From NCBI GenBank assembly GCA_022821065.1, contig JAJEEK010000027.1:59733-123732 (forward strand): a DNA stretch of 64,000 bases, in the 5' to 3' direction. The translations under genes were made by a program, and so were the position numbers. Shown piece by piece: positions 9,967 through 20,243 of this stretch (the first letter of the stretch is position 1; every line of letters begins with the position of its first letter). Below the pieces are notes generated by a model. It made no database searches, was not told the DNA's origin, and worked only from the letters and a program-made list of their open reading frames with translations. The stretch is from Candidatus Poribacteria bacterium. Lineage in GTDB: Bacteria; Poribacteria; WGA-4E; WGA-3G.

Positions 9967-10647
9967 TTACACAAAGGCAAACACACGTGTCGGTGCACCG
10001 GAACTCCGTGCTAATTTCAGTGGCGCGATAACCACATAGAAATGTGTCGGTAGTTGGCTCAAATTGCAAAGGTCTTCAACGTGCGGGATACCGGCTCCGA
10101 GGAAAACGAGATGTGCAGGCGGTAAGCCATCGTGTAAGGGTGGATGGCCTGCGACCGAGTCGATGCTGCACGCATCAGTACCTATGATTTTTATCCCTTT
10201 TTCGACGAGCAGTTCCGCGGCATCTTCACTGAAACCGATCCACTCTCGGTTGAAGTTATCTTGGTAGACGAATCTATCCATCCCTGTCCGCATAAAGACG
10301 ATGCTATCTTCTGGGATGTCACCGTTTTCGGATATCCATACCTCAATATCTTCGGCAGTGACGGCATCGTTCGGTTTCTTGATTGCGGAAAAGTCCATCA
10401 GGATAGCGTGTCCTGTCAGTTTCTCCTTCGGAATTTCGGCAATCGTCGCGCCACCTGGATACATTAAACAGGGCGCATCCATGTGCGTAGAGTAATGCCC
10501 AGATGTGTCAATTCGGCTTTCAAAATAGCCATCTTTTTCCAACGTCGCTTGGTCATAAATTTTGGCGGGATCAATCGGCAGTTCGCATGGACTGTTTTCA
10601 TCGACCACATAAGACAGATCCAGCACGTCCTGAAACTCAAGGTTCAT
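9967..10647 (-). CDS. cyclase family protein (kynurenine formamidase-like)
   Basis: GHYSTHMDAPCLMYPGG metal-binding HxxxHxDxP-type motif. Confidence 0.85.
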   Translation of the reverse strand: MNLEFQDVLDLSYVVDENSPCELPIDPAKIYDQATLEKDGYFESRIDTSGHYSTHMDAPCLMYPGGATIAEIPKEKLTGHAILMDFSAIKKPNDAVTAEDIEVWISENGDIPEDSIVFMRTGMDRFVYQDNFNREWIGFSEDAAELLVEKGIKIIGTDACSIDSVAGHPPLHDGLPPAHLVFLGAGIPHVEDLCNLSQLPTHFYVVIAPLKLARSSGAPTRVFAFV

Positions 10648-10815
10648 TCTGCGTTATACTCCTTACTAACAAACGTGTCGCCTTGCAAGGCTTGATATGT
10701 AGTATAACACGTTTCCTTGAAATATTCAAGAAAATCGTATCTTGCGTCTCCCAGAAAAGTGCATCCTATTTTGTGTATAAAGTAAATAAACTATTTCATA
10801 TTTTAAGGGAGATGT

Positions 10816-11709
10816 ATGCCTGAGAAAATCGTTTATAGACATTGGCAGCCCGGCGACGATGACGCAGTATGGGAGTTGTTATCAACGGGACCCTTCAATA
10901 TCAACAGAGATTACTACGAAAAGAAGTTCAACGACGGATACCTCGAACCAGAAGGCGCTCGTTTGGCACTCGTCAATGAAAGAGTTGTTGGACATGTATT
11001 CGGTTCGGAAACTTATATGTACCTTGAAGGTAAACCTCAAGATTTTGGGATGGTAACAGTTATGTATGTTGCGCCTGACATGCGCCGACAAGGTATCGCA
11101 ACCCGATTGATGCAGGAACTGAATCCATATCTTCAGCGGAAAGGTTATCGAGGATGTATTCTTGATACTGACACAAAAGAGGCGTATCAATTATATCGGA
11201 AGGTCGGATGTCAAGAGGTTACAAGGGAATTACGCACGCAACTCTCGCCACGTTCCGATGCTTCCGAACTCAAATGGACGGAGGTCAATCCTGAAGATTT
11301 TGATGTTCTGCATGATATTAAAAAGAGATGGGCAGTCCAGAATTTTCCTGTGCATTGGAATCCTGAATATCCAGAGGTGCATCAGTTCAATATGAAGCAA
11401 TATAGCGTCTTGCGTCGCGAGGGAAGCGTCGTTGGTTATGCAAAATGGGATGAACCCTCAAAACACCGTCCGCAAGGCTTGGTGCGTGACCCGATGGTGC
11501 CAGACGAGGATCCGATGGCAGTTATCGCATCGGTTCAAGCAGCGATTGCCGAACCGCGTGCATGGAAAACAGCGGATGGAAGTCGATATGAAAATCCGCT
11601 CCGTTCCCTGGGATGCACACTCCAATCGACAGAAAAAGTAGAGATGCTATTGTCCTTTGGTTCCGAAATTGATTGGAGTGGACTTACACGGACGCGACCT
11701 TTTTGGTAG
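10816..11709 (+). CDS. GNAT N-acetyltransferase
   Basis: MVTVMYVAPDMRRQGIATRLMQEL acetyl-CoA binding motif. Confidence 0.88.
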   Translation: MPEKIVYRHWQPGDDDAVWELLSTGPFNINRDYYEKKFNDGYLEPEGARLALVNERVVGHVFGSETYMYLEGKPQDFGMVTVMYVAPDMRRQGIATRLMQELNPYLQRKGYRGCILDTDTKEAYQLYRKVGCQEVTRELRTQLSPRSDASELKWTEVNPEDFDVLHDIKKRWAVQNFPVHWNPEYPEVHQFNMKQYSVLRREGSVVGYAKWDEPSKHRPQGLVRDPMVPDEDPMAVIASVQAAIAEPRAWKTADGSRYENPLRSLGCTLQSTEKVEMLLSFGSEIDWSGLTRTRPFW

Positions 11710-11759
11710 TCGATTGCCAAACGTTCCTGATAAGAACCTGCGTTTATCAAAACTTGCGG

Positions 11760-12527
11760 TTAGGCATCTTTAAAGTAGTCCAGCACAGTGTCGTGTAACA
11801 CCCCATTCGTTGCTATGAGTGACTCGGTCGCTTTCGTAATGGGTTGTCCCTGTATATCCGTTACCTTCCCACCGGCTTCTCGGACAATAACTGTGATGGC
11901 GGCGATATCCCAAACGCTAATCGCTGCCTCCACAACAACATCCGCCCTTGCAGAAGCTACGAGATGATACATGTAGAAATCGCCGAACCCTCTGGAACGC
12001 GCAACGTCGTTGATAAGGTTGTAGACACCAGGAAAGGTGCCTTTCTCTGTGAACCACCTGAGACCACCGTGGCAGATCATCGCTGCTTCGGGTTGCGTCA
12101 CGCTGGAGACGGTTATCGGTTTACCGTTGAGAAAAGCCCCACTTCCCGCCTCTGCATAAAGCAGTTCGTTCAGAAGCGGCGCGTTGGAGACACCGAGAAT
12201 CAGGTCATCGTCTTTCATCAACGCAATCTGTGTGCCGAAGATCGGGATTTTTCGGATGTAATTCTTCGTTGCATCAATCGGATCGATGATCCAGACGTAA
12301 GGTGAATCCCCCTCTTCTGTTCCGTATTCTTCTCCTAAAAACCCGTGGTTTGGAAACGCTTGTTTGATAGTTTCGCGAATGACTTTTTCCGCACCTCTAT
12401 CGGCGAGTGTGACCGGCGTTTCGTCATCTTTCAACTCGACTTTCATATCGTCGGTATAGTAAGCGGTGATAACTTCTTCGGCATTCTTGGCTGCTTCAAG
12501 AGCAACCTCTAAAAATTGACTCGGCAT
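11760..12527 (-). CDS. inositol monophosphatase family / histidinol-phosphatase-like
   Basis: GEEYG, WIIDPIDATKNYIRKIPIFGTQIAL, SVWDIAAITVIVREAGG; start set at MPSQFLEVALEAAKN to remove overlap with the upstream gene. Confidence 0.88.
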   Translation of the reverse strand: MPSQFLEVALEAAKNAEEVITAYYTDDMKVELKDDETPVTLADRGAEKVIRETIKQAFPNHGFLGEEYGTEEGDSPYVWIIDPIDATKNYIRKIPIFGTQIALMKDDDLILGVSNAPLLNELLYAEAGSGAFLNGKPITVSSVTQPEAAMICHGGLRWFTEKGTFPGVYNLINDVARSRGFGDFYMYHLVASARADVVVEAAISVWDIAAITVIVREAGGKVTDIQGQPITKATESLIATNGVLHDTVLDYFKDA

Positions 12528-12552
12528 AAATTCTCCTATCGGGTCCGTGAAA

Positions 12553-14364
12553 TTAACGGAGCGAAATCGCGGGGCAATAAACCCCTTTCCGCTCACGCGA
12601 CCACCATGTTCCTTCGGAACGTTTTGTTTTAATATCGGTAAAATGATAGTCGTAAAGCGTGGCGCGGACGTAACGTGGTGGTCTGTCAGGAAATGGATTC
12701 TCCGCGAGCAACTGTAAAACTTCAGGTCTATTTTGTAAGAGTGCCACCATGAAACTCGGAAACCAGTATGTGTTTTGATAGTTGCCTTGAAGCGCGGCAA
12801 ACCACATCTGCCAGTCCAGTCTCGGTTGGTGTGGCGCAACCCATTTCGGAGCGTCTGTCAGTTCTCCCGGTTTCCAACGAAATTCGTAGGCTTTCCACGT
12901 AATCTGGTCATTGCTACCCTCAACAACAATCTCAGGACGCGATTCCGTCATATCGGCAAAGAGTCCATAGGTGTTCACACTCCGAAACGGTCTAATCCAA
13001 GTAAGATCGGGCACCCTTGTCTCTCTAAAGAGTTGTCCACCGAACCGAATGCTGCTCAGCAGAAAAAGAAGCATCGCCACTACCACCACGCAAACACGCC
13101 AATATCGATGAGAGGACCCGCCGACAGGTTCAAAACTCGGTCTGAAGCGTTTCGGTAACAGACCTTTCCACATCACATCGTCAATCAGGAGAAGGCAGAG
13201 GATAATCGTCAATAGGTTGAAAAAGCAGTAATTTCCTGTGATAATGATGAGTATTTGTAGCGCGACGAGTCCAATACATCCGGCGTTTCGCAAACGGCGC
13301 GGCGCGAAAATCAGAAATGGAACAACCAGTTCAACGGCGAACATACTGATAATAGAGATTTTCTGGAACCATTCAGGCAGCTGGTGCGCGTACCAACCGA
13401 TCCATGTCGGCAACGGTTGTGTCTCATAATGAAAATTAAGTGCAGTCAAGTCTCGCCAGACCGCATCACTTGCAAGTTTGACGAACCCGGAAGCAAACAT
13501 CAATCGGAACAGCAGCCATCTTAAAAGCCATAAGAACGCAGGGGAGAGTTGCGATGTCCGTGTGAGTGTATCACGGATTCGCAGCGGCGCGAAGAAGATT
13601 GCCAAAAATCCAGTCTCTAAGAGCAACACGTCCCACTGGAAACTCAGAAAAGCCTGACCAGCGGACACAAGCGACAGGTAGACCCCCCATAAACTGGCTA
13701 AAGCAAAAGTAGGAAAGAAACCTGCGATTAACACCAGAGACAGAACAACACCACCAGCGCACAAGAAATGGAGGCTGGCATCTGATGGATTCAGCCAGAG
13801 CAGCGTCGGAACAGCGTGATAACCGGATGTCCCGACTTGTTGACGAACAGCCGTCAAAAATTGGTCTACTGGTAAAATGCCGTTGCTACCGATGAGTCCA
13901 TGAATCTGAACCCATAACGACAGAAAGGCGATGAGATAGATACATCCGAGTGCACGTAGAAACATCCAACGCGAAAAGTGAAACGCGGTTCGCTCGGTAT
14001 GTGTGCCCCAAAACCAGCGCGTCAACACAGAGAAAAACGGACGATTTTGTGCGACAAAACGGTAGACCCTTTCCGAGGTGCTCGCGAATCCCGGCAGACG
14101 GTTGTAACACCAGAGGAAGAAACTATTATCTAAGGCGCGAAAAACAGCCTCGGCACCACTGAGAACCGTGCCATTTTGTAAAATTAACTGCACTGAACTT
14201 TCATAGGCTGAAAGTGGGATCTCTGGGAATTGTGCCGCCACTTCTTGAGACGACGCGTAGTCGATACGGTTGCCTGTGACGTGTTGCCACTGTGCAATCC
14301 AGTACCGACAGAAATCGCAGTCATTATCGTAAACGAGGAGCGGTTTGCTGCTTTGTGAGGGCAT
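12553..14364 (-). CDS. DCC (DUF393) thiol-oxidoreductase-like domain fused to lipase maturation factor-like membrane protein
   Basis: N-terminal LLVYDNDCDFCRYWIAQW; polytopic region with FQWDVLLLETGFLAIFFAPL and C-terminal LMF-like WEAPHQPRLDWQMWFAAL-type segment. Confidence 0.8.
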   Translation of the reverse strand: MPSQSSKPLLVYDNDCDFCRYWIAQWQHVTGNRIDYASSQEVAAQFPEIPLSAYESSVQLILQNGTVLSGAEAVFRALDNSFFLWCYNRLPGFASTSERVYRFVAQNRPFFSVLTRWFWGTHTERTAFHFSRWMFLRALGCIYLIAFLSLWVQIHGLIGSNGILPVDQFLTAVRQQVGTSGYHAVPTLLWLNPSDASLHFLCAGGVVLSLVLIAGFFPTFALASLWGVYLSLVSAGQAFLSFQWDVLLLETGFLAIFFAPLRIRDTLTRTSQLSPAFLWLLRWLLFRLMFASGFVKLASDAVWRDLTALNFHYETQPLPTWIGWYAHQLPEWFQKISIISMFAVELVVPFLIFAPRRLRNAGCIGLVALQILIIITGNYCFFNLLTIILCLLLIDDVMWKGLLPKRFRPSFEPVGGSSHRYWRVCVVVVAMLLFLLSSIRFGGQLFRETRVPDLTWIRPFRSVNTYGLFADMTESRPEIVVEGSNDQITWKAYEFRWKPGELTDAPKWVAPHQPRLDWQMWFAALQGNYQNTYWFPSFMVALLQNRPEVLQLLAENPFPDRPPRYVRATLYDYHFTDIKTKRSEGTWWSRERKGVYCPAISLR

Positions 14365-14422
14365 CAGAAACTCTCAGCGTGGTGTCCCCAACGCGTATAA
14401 TTTTCGGATTGGGCATCGGTGC

Positions 14423-15652
14423 TTAATTCCACGCCTTGTGGATTTTAGTGATAGCCTCTGCAATCTGATCTATGTCAGTTTCCGAACCGAGGAAAAGGTT
14501 TTGGAAGAGCCATACGCTCTGTTCACAAACTAATGCAGCGTTCGGACAAGGCAGCGACCGGATGAGATGCGGATATTTCTCCGCGACGTGTGCCATGCCG
14601 GGTTCCTGCGAAAGCGGAGACCGATAGCCGATGGAACACGGAATCCCTTCAGCAGAAAGCGCATTAACAAACTCCTGTCGCGACTTACCGCCAAAACCTT
14701 CGGAGTTATATTTCAAACAGTAGAGGTGATATCCGTGCTTCGTAGCCCATGGTGCAAGTTCCGGTGGTGTGATGCCTTCAATCGCCTCCAAGGCACTGGA
14801 GAGATAGGCAGCATTGCGGTTACGACGATCGGTTTGCATCTCCAAGAATTCCAAACGCACTAACAAGATCGCAGCGAGGTATTCTGAGGGTCGGTAGTTC
14901 CATCCGAGCCGTGGATATTCCCATCTCGCGCCGCCGGGTGCCCGTCCGACATTCATAAAAGCACTGACTCGGTCATGAATATCTTTGTCGTTCGTTGTGA
15001 CCATCCCACCTTCGCCGGACGTTAGGTTTTTCGAGGCTTGGAAACTAAAGGCACCAACATCGCTGAGCGAACCGACCCTTTTTGTTTGGTATTCTGCGCC
15101 GTGTGCCTGTGCACAGTCTTCAACGATTGCGAGTTGATGCCGTTGTGCGATCTCTTGTAACGCTCCCATATCTGCGGGGTGACCGCCGAGATGGACAGGC
15201 AAGATCGCGCGTGTTTCTGGGGTGATAGCGGCTTCAACTGACTCGGGGTCAATCGTGAACGTCTCCGGTGAAATATCGACAAACACGACGGTACATCGTC
15301 TTTCTAATACCGCGCTTGCGGTTGCTACAAACGTATAGTTCGGCACGATCACTTCGCCGCCATCGCTGAATCCATCAAGATCGAGCGCACCGGCTAACGC
15401 AGCACTTATCGAATCCGTGCCGTGTGGCATGAAAAGCGCGTAGTTTGTTCCGGTATATTGGGCATACTGCTCACCGAAACGGTTAATCATCGTGCCACCG
15501 GAACCTTCGTTCCCGCTCAAATACACTTCTCGAAGCAGCGGTTCAACTTTTGATTCCCACTCCTCCGTTGTTGTGAGGGGCCATGGCTGCCACGGTTCGC
15601 TTTCTGTATTACGGACAGGTGTGCCACCTGAAATTGCTAATCGGTTAGACAT
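14423..15652 (-). CDS. DegT/DnrJ/EryC1/StrS family aminotransferase
   Basis: VIVPNYTFVATASAVL, VEDCAQAHGAEY, GAFSFQASKNLTSGEGGMV. Confidence 0.93.
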   Translation of the reverse strand: MSNRLAISGGTPVRNTESEPWQPWPLTTTEEWESKVEPLLREVYLSGNEGSGGTMINRFGEQYAQYTGTNYALFMPHGTDSISAALAGALDLDGFSDGGEVIVPNYTFVATASAVLERRCTVVFVDISPETFTIDPESVEAAITPETRAILPVHLGGHPADMGALQEIAQRHQLAIVEDCAQAHGAEYQTKRVGSLSDVGAFSFQASKNLTSGEGGMVTTNDKDIHDRVSAFMNVGRAPGGARWEYPRLGWNYRPSEYLAAILLVRLEFLEMQTDRRNRNAAYLSSALEAIEGITPPELAPWATKHGYHLYCLKYNSEGFGGKSRQEFVNALSAEGIPCSIGYRSPLSQEPGMAHVAEKYPHLIRSLPCPNAALVCEQSVWLFQNLFLGSETDIDQIAEAITKIHKAWN

Positions 15653-15739
15653 AAGGATTTCCTAAAAATAAAAAGAATCGATTTCTAATACTTAGCCTAC
15701 CGTATTCGCGGAAAAATAGCAAGAAGAAATTGATTACAT

Positions 15740-15768
15740 TTGACAATTGCGGAATTAATCATTACAAT
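15740..15768 (+). promoter_or_regulatory. sigma70-type promoter (TTGACA-N17-TACAAT)
   Basis: consensus boxes 42 bp upstream of the 15810 ORF. Confidence 0.6.
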
Positions 15769-15809
15769 TAAAATGAACTAAATTTTATTGACTAAAAAGG
15801 AGTCAAAAA

Positions 15810-16790
15810 TTGAGAAATTTTTTGTTGATTTTACTTTTAATAGGATTCGCAGCGATTAATATCACTGGCTGCGATAGACCAATGACAGAATCGATGATGG
15901 ATGCCGTTACACCGACTGAGATGCCTACAATGGATGATCCAGAGGCGTTTACAGTCGCCTTTGTGCAAGCAGCAGTCGATCTTTACAAAGCGGAAGGTGC
16001 TGAAGCTACCGCAACCTACTACAACGATCCAGCAAATATTCAAGGACAGTGGTATGTCTTTATGACCGATGAAAACGATCTCTATCTCGCACACCCATTG
16101 GCACCGCGTTTCCTCGGCAAAGACATAAAGACTATTCCTGGGCTTGATCGAGCCCCGTTAGGGGTAGAGATTGCCATGGCGACAACTGAAGGACGCTGGA
16201 TTGAGTACTTGTGGCCCAATCCGGACACTAATAAATTAGAACAGAAGCGCACATGGGCAATCCGTCACGATGGATACCTCTTTGCTTCTGGATATTACGA
16301 ACCGTGGGGACCGGATCCTGCCACGTTAACACCCGCCTTGAAAGATAATCCAGTGGTATTTACACGTGGCTTCGTTGTGGCAGCGATTGCCCGTTATGAA
16401 TTTGAAGGGCTTGAAGCCACGGCTGCTTATTATAATGACAAAGCAAACATTGATGGGCAGTGGTATGTCTTTATCACCGATGCAGACGATATGTTTGTCG
16501 CACACGCACCGATGCAGGAATTGATAGGAACAGATCTGAAGGATGTTATGGGGCTTGATGGGTCAGCACTGGGCGTAGAAATTGCGAAAGCGACAGAAAC
16601 AGGACACTGGATCGAGTACTTGTGGCCGAATCCTGAAAGTGGTATGGACGAGATGAAGCGCACATGGGCAATCCGACACGACGGTTATCTCTTCGGTTCT
16701 GGGTATTACGAATCTGCAGCGGAAGATACTATGCCAACTGTGGAAGATGATATGTCAACCGTGGAAAGTTCCATGCCCGAAGCGAATTAA
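15810..16790 (+). CDS. lipoprotein with two tandem Cache-like sensor domains
   Basis: lipobox-like AINITGC; internal duplication EATATYYNDPANIQGQWYVFMTDENDLYLAHP / EATAAYYNDKANIDGQWYVFITDADDMFVAHA. Confidence 0.75.
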   Translation: MRNFLLILLLIGFAAINITGCDRPMTESMMDAVTPTEMPTMDDPEAFTVAFVQAAVDLYKAEGAEATATYYNDPANIQGQWYVFMTDENDLYLAHPLAPRFLGKDIKTIPGLDRAPLGVEIAMATTEGRWIEYLWPNPDTNKLEQKRTWAIRHDGYLFASGYYEPWGPDPATLTPALKDNPVVFTRGFVVAAIARYEFEGLEATAAYYNDKANIDGQWYVFITDADDMFVAHAPMQELIGTDLKDVMGLDGSALGVEIAKATETGHWIEYLWPNPESGMDEMKRTWAIRHDGYLFGSGYYESAAEDTMPTVEDDMSTVESSMPEAN

Positions 16791-16835
16791 CCAGAGATAT
16801 GCGACACATTGAAAGTTTGTGCTACGATTAACAGA

Positions 16836-16864
16836 AAAGGCGAGGTCCTCGGACCTCGCCTTAA
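16836..16864. terminator. bidirectional intrinsic terminator between convergent genes
   Basis: AAGGCGAGGTCC-TC-GGACCTCGCCTT perfect stem. Confidence 0.8.
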
Positions 16865-16892
16865 AATTTGCATTTCGTAGATTTTATTTGAA

Positions 16893-17957
16893 TTATCTGC
16901 TAACCACTAAACGCGCGATTGCCTGTGCTGCTGTCTCAGTATCTTGGAGCGGTGTGTTCGGTACACGCGAGGTAAGTCCATCAGTGATATGTTGCTTTAA
17001 ACTGTCAAGCCTACATTGACGCACAATTACGCGTTGTTCCATATATTTGTAGACCTTATATCGCTTCGGTTTCTTCGTATTTTCGGTTGATAGCGTGAGC
17101 AGGATAACCGGACGTCCGCTGCTCGCTGCCTCACAGACCATAGAGAAACTATCCGCGGTGACGATAAGGAGGTCGCTTAAAGCGAGGATCGCTTGATATG
17201 GATATGTCAGCCCTGAAGGCGTGCTCGGTTCAATGAAAATCGGACACCAGTCGGCGTGCTTTAGCTTTGATGATAAGGACCTGACCACATCTGTGGGTGT
17301 CCTACGCGAGGTTGTCACCAATATCTGTGCGTCCAATTCTGTCGCCGTTGCCTCGCAAACTTTGCAAAGTTCCTCGGTGTTTGCAGCCGTGATCGTTTCG
17401 TGTCGGTCTGTCCCACCGATTAGGATACCGATACGTGGGCAGTCGGGTAAATTGAGTTCTTGTATCAACTGTTTCCGTTCGGCGTTGAGTGTGCCGGGTG
17501 AGATAGGGTTAGGCACACCGACTGTTTTGCATACATTATCTTTATCTTTCTTCGCGTGCCATGAAAACATCGGGAGGATCGCAAGGTCAAAATAGCGGGT
17601 ACCTAACGGCGAAGGTCTACGACACGTAACCGTCTTGGCATTGAGGGTCTGACCCAGCAGTAGATTAACCGCTGCGACAGATGAACCCGTTGAAAGGATA
17701 ATATGGGCAGTATGGAATTCTGTCAATGTGTTGTAGGTATCAACGGTGAGGCTCCAGCGAAGAAGCGTCTGGATTAATGACCTCGGAAGCGGTATACCAC
17801 CGAAGACACACATAAAGACGCGCAGCAGGTTATCGCGCCACTTATGCTGGAATTCTATCGTAACCCATTCCATCTCGCAATTAGGCAATCTCTCTATAAT
17901 GCCCAAGGACTGCTTATAGTGTCCCGGTTTGTTGTCGCTTAAAATAACAACTCTCAT
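16893..17957 (-). CDS. ELM1/GtrOC1 family putative glycosyltransferase-like protein
   Basis: VILSDNKPGHYKQSLGI start, GGTDRHE, TADSFSMVCEAASSGRPVILL. Confidence 0.82.
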   Translation of the reverse strand: MRVVILSDNKPGHYKQSLGIIERLPNCEMEWVTIEFQHKWRDNLLRVFMCVFGGIPLPRSLIQTLLRWSLTVDTYNTLTEFHTAHIILSTGSSVAAVNLLLGQTLNAKTVTCRRPSPLGTRYFDLAILPMFSWHAKKDKDNVCKTVGVPNPISPGTLNAERKQLIQELNLPDCPRIGILIGGTDRHETITAANTEELCKVCEATATELDAQILVTTSRRTPTDVVRSLSSKLKHADWCPIFIEPSTPSGLTYPYQAILALSDLLIVTADSFSMVCEAASSGRPVILLTLSTENTKKPKRYKVYKYMEQRVIVRQCRLDSLKQHITDGLTSRVPNTPLQDTETAAQAIARLVVSR

Positions 17958-18721
17958 GGAAAAGTGTATGAAATTAACGCTGTTACACCGCTTTCGTTTT
18001 CAATTTTAACGATACCGACATGTGGCGCGAACCATATCGTCTGATGCTGCCGCACGACTTCAGCTTCTGGGAAAAGCGTGTGCGTGAATTCCATCTCATA
18101 CGCAATCTGAAAAGCTGAATCAAAACTTCCCGCTGGCGTTTCAACCGGACTTTCACCGATAACGTTTCCCTTAATACTAATCTCCGCTTCAAGTGGTATC
18201 TGGAGCAGCACGAGGTTCTGCAAAACAAGGCTCCCGTTGATTTTCGTATTGAAAGCCTCCCATTCAACGTTAGGGATTAATGGGAACTGGAAGAGGACGA
18301 AATCTGGGTGCGAAGTTGGGTCTAACGCAATGTCAAGTTCCAAACCAGCGAATTCATCTTGAACCAAAACCGGAAGCTTGTTTTCAATGTAAAGATTTAT
18401 CTTTTCGCCGATAGCAAAGCGGACTCGGTTTTCTGCGACGCGAAAAGCGTTCGGTTTTAGATAGTCAAGTTCATCTTCGCTGCTTAGTTGCGAGTAAGTG
18501 AAAAGTTGGTAATCTCCTTCATCTGTGCTGTAACCATCAGTAATTTCCCGTGTCCATTCGTGCCCGTCTGCGTTCCGATAGACCCAGTTGCTGCCGACGG
18601 CATCAGGAAAATAATTTGGCGGTTTCTGTTCTTCTATCGGTGTTAGCGTTTCGTCGGAATCGCATCCGAATAGGATAAAAATCGCGCATAGAGTCAGAGA
18701 AATCAGTCGCATTTTATTCAT
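17954..18721 (-). CDS. lipoprotein, hypothetical
   Basis: signal peptide with lipobox LFGCDSDE; overlaps neighbours by 4 bp. Confidence 0.65.
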   Translation of the reverse strand: MNKMRLISLTLCAIFILFGCDSDETLTPIEEQKPPNYFPDAVGSNWVYRNADGHEWTREITDGYSTDEGDYQLFTYSQLSSEDELDYLKPNAFRVAENRVRFAIGEKINLYIENKLPVLVQDEFAGLELDIALDPTSHPDFVLFQFPLIPNVEWEAFNTKINGSLVLQNLVLLQIPLEAEISIKGNVIGESPVETPAGSFDSAFQIAYEMEFTHTLFPEAEVVRQHQTIWFAPHVGIVKIENESGVTALISYTFP

Positions 18722-20088
18722 TTAGATTTCTTATTCTTTTCAAGTACTGACTGTATGAATTTGAGGAAATTAACCTTTACCGCCTCTGATACAAGATGCT
18801 CTAACATGGCCCCGCTAGCTTGCTGAGATATTAAGGTGCCATCTCTATCAATCAACCAACCTGAAGGGACGTTGCGAATGCCGTATTGCTGTGGGATAGG
18901 ACTGTCCCATCTTTTTCCACTATAAACGTGCCGCCAAGGAATCTCATGCTTTTTGAGGTGATCCCGCAACATTTTTTCATCGTTGTCAAGGCTGATACCG
19001 ATGATGTCGAATCCTTTGTCTTTATAGGTATCATAAACTTTTTTCACATTCGGTGTATCCTCAAGGCATAAACTTGACCATGTCGCCCGAAAATCGAGTA
19101 AGACCACTTTTCCACGATAATCAGCGATCGAAATCGGTTTACCGTCGAGGTCTTTCGCAGAAAAATCAGGCACAGGTTTTCCGATGAATACCTGTAAGGG
19201 TTCGGCTTTTAAGCGGTGTTCCCTTGCCAAGTCAGGATCGCCTAATTCCTGATAAATCTCAGCAAGTTGGCGGTGGGCGGTACGGTTGTTTGGGTCCTGT
19301 TCTGTGAGTTCTTTGAAAACCTGAAGGCGTTCTTCGTCCCGGTCCGTCATCTCAAGTAACCTTGCGAGGGTAAGGTAATATCGAGGGTAGCCTGTACTTA
19401 TACTTGATTTGAAAAGATCAACAACACCGTCAACCTTGTCTGCTTGACCGGTTTCGATATAGAGACGCGCAAGCGCAGGATATACATAATAGCACAAACG
19501 CTCATTGGACGGCTGTTCCTGAAGTCCTATTTCCATAGCAGCGATCGCTTCTTCAGGCGTATCATACAACTGCTCTGGGGCAGCTTCCCATATACTCCAA
19601 GATCGAGATACCCTGTAGTCGTAACTCAGGTTTAAGCAGTGAAAATCTGGGTTTGGATGATGCCGACAACGGACAAGCGGCACGCCGTCCCCGTACAAAG
19701 TGCGGTTTTCTTGTATACGTTCCCGATACTGGGATCGGTACTGGTAGCCATAACTCACGGGCATTTTCGGGTCTATATTCCGGGCAAAACCTGCCCTACC
19801 CCCCATTCTATCCGAGGGACAAATCAGCACATCTGGATCCGGTAGATATCTCGGATGATAAAGATCCGATAGCCATTCTGGATAATCACCATTTACTTCC
19901 AAGTACACTTCGATGGATTTACCGAGTTTAATCAAATTTTGGGTGCACACCTCAAGATTTTTCTCTTGTTGTTCAGGTGTCGGAACGATGGCTTCTTCGA
20001 GTCTTATTGCTGGTATCACTTGTCCTTGTGCTATGGCAGCTGTTATCAACAGACTCCACACAATCCCTATCGTCACAATTGATTTCAT
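18718..20088 (-). CDS. TPR and TlpA-like thioredoxin-fold protein
   Basis: IGKPVPDFSAKDLDGKPISIADYRGKVVLLDFRATWSSLCLEDTPNVKKVY; the usual CxxC is replaced by SSLC. Confidence 0.8.
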   Translation of the reverse strand: MKSIVTIGIVWSLLITAAIAQGQVIPAIRLEEAIVPTPEQQEKNLEVCTQNLIKLGKSIEVYLEVNGDYPEWLSDLYHPRYLPDPDVLICPSDRMGGRAGFARNIDPKMPVSYGYQYRSQYRERIQENRTLYGDGVPLVRCRHHPNPDFHCLNLSYDYRVSRSWSIWEAAPEQLYDTPEEAIAAMEIGLQEQPSNERLCYYVYPALARLYIETGQADKVDGVVDLFKSSISTGYPRYYLTLARLLEMTDRDEERLQVFKELTEQDPNNRTAHRQLAEIYQELGDPDLAREHRLKAEPLQVFIGKPVPDFSAKDLDGKPISIADYRGKVVLLDFRATWSSLCLEDTPNVKKVYDTYKDKGFDIIGISLDNDEKMLRDHLKKHEIPWRHVYSGKRWDSPIPQQYGIRNVPSGWLIDRDGTLISQQASGAMLEHLVSEAVKVNFLKFIQSVLEKNKKSK

Positions 20089-20243
20089 CCAGGTTACCCT
20101 CTATTTTGAATGATTTTGAGAGATTTTTTACCTTTTCAGTTATTGACCTGTTGATAGGTTCTTAAAATATAGTATAACACATTGCGTTGAAAATCTACCA
20201 TATTTTCATTCATATCTCCCTGAGCATCAGTTTATAATCACAT

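Noticed and set aside
12528-12839. N-terminal extension of the inositol monophosphatase ORF
   Set aside because: Antisense-free but overlaps the coding part of the upstream DCC-LMF gene; the family start fits MPSQFLEVA at 12527.
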